NCBI GenBank assembly: GCA_023391175.1
Contig: JAEWBL010000679.1
Span: forward strand, 1-7,587
Reading direction: 5' to 3'
DNA: 7,587 bases
Source of the DNA: Pseudomonadota bacterium
GTDB taxonomy: Bacteria > Pseudomonadota > Alphaproteobacteria > Rhizobiales > Xanthobacteraceae
Each line of letters opens with the position of its first letter. Position 1 is the stretch's first letter. The notes beneath the pieces were generated by a model, which saw only the letters and a list, made by a program, of their open reading frames with translations, did not search any database and was not told the DNA's origin. Positions 1-4,292 of this stretch are shown one piece after another. The position numbers were made by a program, and so were the translations under genes.

Positions 1-436
1 GGACGTGCGCCTCACCCGCGGCGGCACCTGCCGCTATCACCTCGTCGTCAAGATCGACAAGCAGCGCGAGGGCGAGGCCAAGAACATCATCCTGTGCGCC
101 TTCGGCGGTCATTACGACGTGAAGCAGGTGGTCGTCGTGGACAAGGACGTGGACATCTCCAGCGCCGAAGAGATCGAGTGGGCGGTGGCGACCCGCTTCC
201 AGGCCGATCGCGACATGGTGGTCGTTTCCGGCGCGCTCGGCTCCAAGCTCGACCCCTCCACCGAAGACGGCGGCATCAGCGCCAAGCTGGGGCTCGACGC
301 CACCGCCCCGCTCTCCGACGATCCCCTCGCCTTCCGCCGCATCCGCGTGAAGGGCGAAGAGAGCGTGGACCTTGCCGAGGCGCTGGTGAAGGACCCCAAC
401 GCCGCCTTCGCTCGCATCGTCGCTCAGGTCTCCTGA
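1..436 (+). CDS. UbiD-family decarboxylase, C-terminal part (5' end outside window)
   Basis: This is the last 144 codons of a gene that is open through the left edge; the first whole codon begins at base 2 and the TGA is at 434-436. The protein matches the C-terminal domain of UbiD-family (de)carboxylases: a TRGGTCRYH strand, the hydrophobic VKQVVVVDKDVDIS strand and turn, the WAVATRFQADRDMVV segment, then GSKLDPST and KLGLDATAPL. Family members are about 450-500 residues and use prenylated FMN to decarboxylate aromatic, heteroaromatic or unsaturated acids in the cytoplasm. The catalytic Arg/Glu residues and most of the prFMN site lie upstream and cannot be checked here, so the substrate is open. 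The visible part is intact, with no frameshift. It is followed by a hairpin and, 84 bases on, by an ABC importer that may feed the same pathway. Family assignment is firm; ubiquinone-biosynthetic UbiD itself is less likely given these neighbours. Confidence 0.9.
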   Translation, partial: DVRLTRGGTCRYHLVVKIDKQREGEAKNIILCAFGGHYDVKQVVVVDKDVDISSAEEIEWAVATRFQADRDMVVVSGALGSKLDPSTEDGGISAKLGLDATAPLSDDPLAFRRIRVKGEESVDLAEALVKDPNAAFARIVAQVS

Positions 437-446
437 TCCCAAAGCA

Positions 447-464
447 GCGCGGACCCGTCCGCGC
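447..464 (+). other. GC-rich hairpin after the UbiD gene
   Basis: GCGCGGA (447-453) and TCCGCGC (458-464) form a perfect 7-bp stem around the tetraloop CCCG, starting 10 bases after the UbiD stop. No T-run follows on the + strand (the next bases are C- and A-rich), so it is not a textbook intrinsic terminator. It could slow or partly end transcription from the UbiD gene, or protect mRNA ends by blocking exonucleases. The role is inferred; the inverted repeat is directly visible. Confidence 0.45.
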
Positions 465-508
465 CCCAACACAAAAAGCCGGGCGCCCTACGCACCGGCC
501 GCCAGTCC

Positions 509-515
509 GGGAGGA
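509..515 (+). promoter_or_regulatory. Shine-Dalgarno site of the binding-protein gene
   Basis: GGGAGGA lies 5 bases before the ATG at 521. It is a strong match to the 16S rRNA tail and supports that start, which also places a complete signal peptide at the N-terminus. Confidence 0.75.
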
Positions 516-520
516 TTTCG

Positions 521-1561
521 ATGTTCAAGACGACGACCCGCCGCCTCTTCTGCGCCGGAGCCTTTGCCGTCGCCTTCGCCGCGGCCGGTGGCGCGCAGGC
601 CGCCGACAAGGTGAAGGTCGGCATCAACAATGTGGTGTCGGACGTGGTGTTCCACCTCGGCGTGGAGCGCGGCATCTTCGCCCAGGAAGGCCTCGACGTG
701 GAGCTGATCGCCTTCGATTCCGGACCGAAGATGGTCGCCCCGCTGGGCTCGGGCCAGATCGACGTGGGCGCCGGCGCCTCCTCCGCCGGCCTCTACAATG
801 CCGCCGCCCGCGGCATCAACATCAAGGTGGTGGCGGACAAGGGCTCCACCCCGGTCCATTACGACTACATGCCCCTGATGGTCCGCAAGGAGCTGGTGGA
901 CTCCGGCAAGGTGAAGACAATCGCCGATCTCAAGGGCATGCGGGTCGGGTCCGTCGGCCCGGGTGCGGCGACCAATGCCAAGATGGCGCATCTCCTCGCC
1001 AAGGCGGGCCTCACCTACAAGGACGTGAACCACAATTACATCGGCTATCCGCAGCAGATCGCCGCCTTCACCACCGGCGCCATCGATGCCGCCATCACCA
1101 CCGAGCCTTCGGTGACCCAGGCGGTGAACAACGGCGTCGCCGTGCGCTTCGTGGTGGACGGCTATCCGAACCAGCAGGTGGCCGTCCTGCTCTACGGCGG
1201 CGATTTCATCGCCAAGCGCCGCGACGTGGCCCAGCGCTTCATGAACGCCTATGTGAAGGCGGCCCGCATCTTCAACGATGCCACCGCGGGCGGAAAGTTC
1301 GACGGCAAGGGTGCCGACGAGGTCGTCAAGACCATCATGCGCACCACCGGCCTGAAGGATGCCGAGCTGTTCAAGACCATGATCCCCAACGGCATCGACC
1401 CCGATGGCAAGGTCGATACGGCGAGCATGGAAGAAGACCTCAAGTTCTTCACCGAGAATGGCTACATCGAGCGCCCGGCCAAGGTCTCCGACGTGGTGGA
1501 CACCTCGTTCGCCGAGAACACCCTGAAAGCGCTCGGCCCCTACAAGGCCGCCCAGAACTGA
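521..1561 (+). CDS. ABC importer substrate-binding protein, NMT1/SsuA-TauA-like
   Basis: This 346-residue periplasmic solute-binding protein captures a small organic compound for the importer encoded just downstream. Residues 1-27 form a signal peptide: a basic n-region with TTTRRLF, an Ala/Gly-rich hydrophobic core (about 12-23) and an AQA-A cleavage site. The twin arginines followed by L-F resemble a weak Tat motif, but Sec export is equally possible. The mature part opens with VKVGINNVVSD and has the family pattern of two alpha/beta lobes, including the GAGASSAGLYNAAARGINIK segment that usually lies at the ligand cleft, and ITTEPSVTQAVNNG in the second lobe. Relatives bind sulfonates, taurine, pyrimidine precursors, phthalate-like aromatics or nitriles, so the ligand cannot be named. 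The length is normal. It is first in the importer operon, and a hairpin after its stop fits the common pattern of more binding protein than membrane parts. Confidence 0.9.
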   Translation: MFKTTTRRLFCAGAFAVAFAAAGGAQAADKVKVGINNVVSDVVFHLGVERGIFAQEGLDVELIAFDSGPKMVAPLGSGQIDVGAGASSAGLYNAAARGINIKVVADKGSTPVHYDYMPLMVRKELVDSGKVKTIADLKGMRVGSVGPGAATNAKMAHLLAKAGLTYKDVNHNYIGYPQQIAAFTTGAIDAAITTEPSVTQAVNNGVAVRFVVDGYPNQQVAVLLYGGDFIAKRRDVAQRFMNAYVKAARIFNDATAGGKFDGKGADEVVKTIMRTTGLKDAELFKTMIPNGIDPDGKVDTASMEEDLKFFTENGYIERPAKVSDVVDTSFAENTLKALGPYKAAQN

Positions 1562-1579
1562 TGCGCGACTGACGCGCGC

Positions 1580-1600
1580 GCGGCGCCCGTGCGGCGCCGC
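1580..1600 (+). other. Strong hairpin between binding-protein and ATPase genes
   Basis: GCGGCGCC (1580-1587) and GGCGCCGC (1593-1600) form a perfect 8-bp, all-G/C stem with a 5-base loop. It lies 19 bases after the binding-protein stop and 27 before the ATPase start. No T-run follows. Such intercistronic hairpins are known in ABC importer operons, where they stabilise the binding-protein mRNA and lower expression of the membrane components. Here that role is inferred from position and stem strength. Confidence 0.5.
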
Positions 1601-1614
1601 CCCATCCGGAATCC

Positions 1615-1620
1615 GGAGGA
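1615..1620 (+). promoter_or_regulatory. Shine-Dalgarno site fixing the ATPase start at 1628
   Basis: GGAGGA sits 7 bases before the ATG at 1628. The frame is open back to a possible GTG at 1589, but that codon lies in the loop of the hairpin and lacks a ribosome-binding site, and the 13 extra residues would be Arg/Pro-rich. The downstream ATG is therefore the better start. The site overlaps the second copy of a tandem ATCCGGA repeat (1604-1617). Confidence 0.8.
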
Positions 1621-1627
1621 AGACTTC

Positions 1628-2464
1628 ATGGCCGTCGTGAGCATGCTGAACGTGAAGCCGAGCCCTGCAGAAGCCGCGCCGCCGGTGCAGATTTCCATGC
1701 GCGGCGTGCGCAAATACTTCGGGTCGTCCGGCTTCGTGGCGGTGGACGGCATCGACCTCGACATTCCGCAGGGCCAGTTCTTCGTCATCGTCGGCCCCTC
1801 GGGCTGCGGCAAGACCACCCTCCTGCGCATGCTCGCGGGCCTCGAGAGCGTCAGCGAAGGCACCATGAAGCTCAACCGGACGGACCCGAGCCGGCCGGAG
1901 AATTCCATGATCTTCCAGGGCGACAGCCTGTTTCCCTGGATGACGGTCTACGACAACGCTGCCTATGGCCTCAGGATGCGCGGCGTCGCCGAGAAGGACG
2001 TGGCGGAGAGCGTGAAGCTGTGGCTGGAGCGCATCGGCCTCTACCGTTTCCGCGACCGCTATCCCAACCAGTTGTCCGGCGGCATGCGCCAGCGCGTCTC
2101 CATTGTGCGCGCCTTCGCCAACGATCCGGAAATCCTGCTCATGGACGAGCCCTTCTCGGCGCTCGACGAGCAGAACAAGATGCTGCTGCATGAAGAATTG
2201 CTGCGCATCTGGGAAGCCACCAAGAAGACCGTGGTCTTCATTACCCATTCGGTGGACGAGGCGGTGACGCTGGGCGACCGCATCATGATCATGACCGCAA
2301 ATCCGGGGCGCGAGAAGGCCATCATCGACGTGCCCTTCGCCCGCCCCCGCAACGTGCTGGAGCTGCGCCACGATCCCGCCTACGGCGATCTGGTTTTCCA
2401 CATCTGGGAGCAGCTGCGCGACGAGGTGCAGCGCGCCCGCATGAATGCCGAGGGAGGCAAGTGA
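1628..2464 (+). CDS. ABC importer ATPase, SsuB/TauB-like
   Basis: This 278-residue cytoplasmic ATPase powers the importer. All nucleotide-binding motifs are present in order: Walker A GPSGCGKTT (56-64), Q-loop glutamine in MIFQGDSLFPW (Q97), signature LSGGMRQR (149-156), Walker B ILLMDEP (169-175) with catalytic Glu174, D-loop SALDEQ, and the switch histidine in VVFITHSVDEA (His207). The LFPW segment after the Q-loop and the overall length are typical of the nitrate/sulfonate/taurine subfamily. About 25 residues precede the usual domain start, as in many alphaproteobacterial members. The stop codon TGA shares its final A with the ATG of the permease gene, so the two are almost certainly translationally coupled. 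Substrate specificity is set by the binding protein, so sequence similarity alone does not tell what is imported. Nothing appears broken. Confidence 0.95.
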   Translation: MAVVSMLNVKPSPAEAAPPVQISMRGVRKYFGSSGFVAVDGIDLDIPQGQFFVIVGPSGCGKTTLLRMLAGLESVSEGTMKLNRTDPSRPENSMIFQGDSLFPWMTVYDNAAYGLRMRGVAEKDVAESVKLWLERIGLYRFRDRYPNQLSGGMRQRVSIVRAFANDPEILLMDEPFSALDEQNKMLLHEELLRIWEATKKTVVFITHSVDEAVTLGDRIMIMTANPGREKAIIDVPFARPRNVLELRHDPAYGDLVFHIWEQLRDEVQRARMNAEGGK

Positions 2465-3234
2465 TGGCGAAAAGGTCCGGCCTCGTCGGCGAACGCTTCA
2501 TCGGGCTTCTCACGCCCCTCGTCCTGCTCGGCCTGTGGGAGGCGGCGGCGCGCATGGGGCTCATCGATGCCCGCTTCTTCCCGCCGCCCTCCAGCATCGT
2601 CCACACCTTCGGCGCGCTCGTCGCCTCGGGCGAATTGTGGACCAATTTGCTGGCCAGCCTGCGCCGGCTTTTCCTCGGGATGCTGCTGGGAGGCGTGCCG
2701 GCGCTGTTCCTCGGTCTCGCCATGGGCATCTCGAAGCCGCTGCGCGCGGCCATCGATCCGCTCATCTCGGCCACCTACCCGATCCCGAAGAGCGCCATCC
2801 TGCCCCTCGTGCTGCTCATCTTCGGCCTCGGCGAGATGTCCAAGGTGGTGATGGTGGCGCTGGGCGCCTTCTATCCCATCCTCATCAATACCGTGATGGG
2901 CGTCGCCAACATCGACAAGATCTATCTGGACGTGGGCCACAACTACCGCGCCAGCCGCTGGCAGGTGTTCCGCACCATCGCGCTGCCGGGGGCGCTGCCC
3001 TCCATCATGGCCGGGGTGAAGCTCGCCATGGGCATGGGCCTCATCCTCATCGCCATCTCGGAGATGGTCGCCGCCTCCGACGGCATCGGCTACATGATCT
3101 GGAACGCCTGGCAGGTGCTGACGGTTGACACCATGTATGTGGGGCTGTTGGTTATTGCCCTGCTCGGCTTCGTCTTCTCCGTCATCCTCGACGAGATCGA
3201 GCGGATGCTGATCCCCTGGAAGGCGAAAGCTTAA
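2464..3234 (+). CDS. ABC importer permease, SsuC/TauC-like
   Basis: This 256-residue inner-membrane protein of the binding-protein-dependent transport family would form a homodimeric channel with the preceding ATPase. Hydrophobic segments are visible near residues 10-30, 64-87, 100-120, 124-145, 180-205 and 225-247, fitting the usual six helices. The motif FFPPPSSIVHTF after helix 1 is typical of the SsuC group. The cytoplasmic coupling loop (about 157-175) reads VGHNYRASRWQVFRTIALP; the position normally held by the conserved Gly of the EAA loop is Arg162, while the ASRWQ...LP part is standard. I chose the ATG at 2464 over the GTG at 2461 because GGGAGG (2452-2457) lies 6 bases from the ATG and only 3 from the GTG. 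The start overlaps the ATPase stop by one base. The regulator gene begins 17 bases after the stop. Confidence 0.93.
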   Translation: MAKRSGLVGERFIGLLTPLVLLGLWEAAARMGLIDARFFPPPSSIVHTFGALVASGELWTNLLASLRRLFLGMLLGGVPALFLGLAMGISKPLRAAIDPLISATYPIPKSAILPLVLLIFGLGEMSKVVMVALGAFYPILINTVMGVANIDKIYLDVGHNYRASRWQVFRTIALPGALPSIMAGVKLAMGMGLILIAISEMVAASDGIGYMIWNAWQVLTVDTMYVGLLVIALLGFVFSVILDEIERMLIPWKAKA

Positions 3235-3251
3235 GCATAGAAAGAGGCCGG

Positions 3252-4091
3252 ATGTCGAACGCACTCCGGATCGCGCATGGCGCCTTCGGGCGGGTCGCCC
3301 TTCTGGATATGGACCGCCCGCTGGTGCGCCACGCGCATCCGCACTGCCATGTGCTCCTCAAGGTCGAGGGCGCGGACACGCAATTCGCGGTCGGTGAAGG
3401 GCTCGTTCCCCTCACCGACCGTTCGTGCGTTCTGGTGAACGGCTGGGAGCCCCATGCCTATGTGCATGATCCGAGCCGGCCGAAGACCATCATCCTCGCC
3501 CTCTATATCGAGCCGGACTGGCTGAAGACCTTCCGTCCCGGCTGGGTTGCCTCGGGCGGGGCCGGCTTCTTCGAGCAGCCGGGCGGCGAGGTCTCGCCGC
3601 GCATCCACCGCCTCACCCATGACCTCGCCGCCGCCATGATGGCCGAGCCCGACGCCAAGGCGGTCCACGAGGCGCTGCTGGCGGATCTGATGATCGCGGT
3701 GGTGGAGCGCTTCACCCCCTGGCGCAGCTTCTCCATCCGCGCGCTGGACGGCCAGCGCCGCATGGACTGGCGCATCCGCCGGGTGGTGGACGGGATGCGC
3801 GCCAACCTCGCCGAAGAGGTGGACACGTCAACGCTGGCCAGGGAAGCGGGGCTCTCCCGCGCCCACTTCTTCCGCCTGTTCGAGGCTTCCACCAACGTGC
3901 CGCCGCGCATCTATCTCAACGTGATGCGGGTGGAGGCGGCGGTGGCCGCCGTGACCGCCGAGGACGACAGCTTCACCGATATCGGCGAGCGGCTGGGCTT
4001 TGCCGCCCCCTCGCACTTCACCCGCTTCTTCCGCGATCATACCGGCGTGACGCCCAGCGAATTCCGCGCCATCTCCCGCATCGCAATGTGA
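3252..4091 (+). CDS. AraC-family transcriptional regulator with N-terminal cupin domain
   Basis: This 279-residue cytoplasmic DNA-binding regulator has an N-terminal effector or dimerisation domain (about 1-160) with cupin-like HAHPHCHVLLKVEG near the start and NGWEPHAYVHDP later. The C-terminal AraC/XylS domain (about 175-275) holds two helix-turn-helix units. The first is around 194-209 (TLAREAGLSRAHFFRL). The second is around 240-261, followed by the hallmark HFTRFFRDHTGVTPSEFR. Such proteins usually activate catabolic or transport genes on binding a pathway compound. It follows the permease gene by 17 bases with a short-spaced GAGG (3244-3247), so it is probably read from the importer transcript, and it lies just before the gap that should hold the promoter of the Mo-hydroxylase genes. 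Control of either or both operons is inferred. The ligand is unknown. Confidence 0.93.
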   Translation: MSNALRIAHGAFGRVALLDMDRPLVRHAHPHCHVLLKVEGADTQFAVGEGLVPLTDRSCVLVNGWEPHAYVHDPSRPKTIILALYIEPDWLKTFRPGWVASGGAGFFEQPGGEVSPRIHRLTHDLAAAMMAEPDAKAVHEALLADLMIAVVERFTPWRSFSIRALDGQRRMDWRIRRVVDGMRANLAEEVDTSTLAREAGLSRAHFFRLFEASTNVPPRIYLNVMRVEAAVAAVTAEDDSFTDIGERLGFAAPSHFTRFFRDHTGVTPSEFRAISRIAM

Positions 4092-4292
4092 GGCGCACCC
4101 GCGCCAACGGCTGATGCGGCATAAGGGCTTTCGAGGCCTCGGCGCCCTGCCTTCCCCACCGCACCGCACAACGCCGAATGAGACTCCTCGGTAAAAGCTG
4201 AGACGGCTCGGCATGGTCCGCGCCGCCCGCGCCCGGCACCTTCCCCGCCAACAACGCACCGCGTCCGCGGGGCGAATAAGGGAAGCGCCGGG
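4092..4292 (+). promoter_or_regulatory. Intergenic region, probable promoter region of the Mo-hydroxylase operon
   Basis: This 201-base gap is the longest in the window. I see no convincing sigma70 or sigma54 promoter boxes. It contains a perfect 10-bp palindrome CGAGGCCTCG (4132-4141) flanked by GGGC (4125-4128) and GCCC (4144-4147), without a T-run. It also has a spaced repeat: ACGGCT plus CGGCAT at 4107-4122 with a 4-base spacer, and again at 4203-4214 without spacer. These may be regulator sites or chance. AAGGGA (4278-4283) is a good ribosome-binding site for the ATG at 4293. Assigning a promoter here rests on position between a regulator gene and an enzyme operon. Confidence 0.4.

Noticed and set aside
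94..1572. 492-codon open frame on the + strand overlapping the UbiD and binding-protein genes
   Set aside because: It is an Arg/Gly/Pro-rich out-of-frame reading that crosses two well-supported genes.
1589..1627. GTG at 1589 as the ATPase start
   Set aside because: It falls in a hairpin loop, lacks a Shine-Dalgarno site and would add a non-conserved Arg/Pro-rich extension. The ATG at 1628 has an ideal site.
488..2401. 637-codon open frame on the minus strand
   Set aside because: It lies antisense to the binding-protein and ATPase genes and is dominated by His, Asp, Gly, Ala and Val with no recognisable domain, as expected for an antisense frame in GC-rich DNA.
2461..2463. GTG at 2461 as the permease start
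   Set aside because: It is only 3 bases from the ribosome-binding site; the adjacent ATG at 2464 has better spacing and gives the usual coupled overlap.
4125..4147. Intrinsic terminator after the regulator gene
   Set aside because: The palindrome and flanking GGGC/GCCC can fold only with unpaired bases inside the stem, and no T-run follows.
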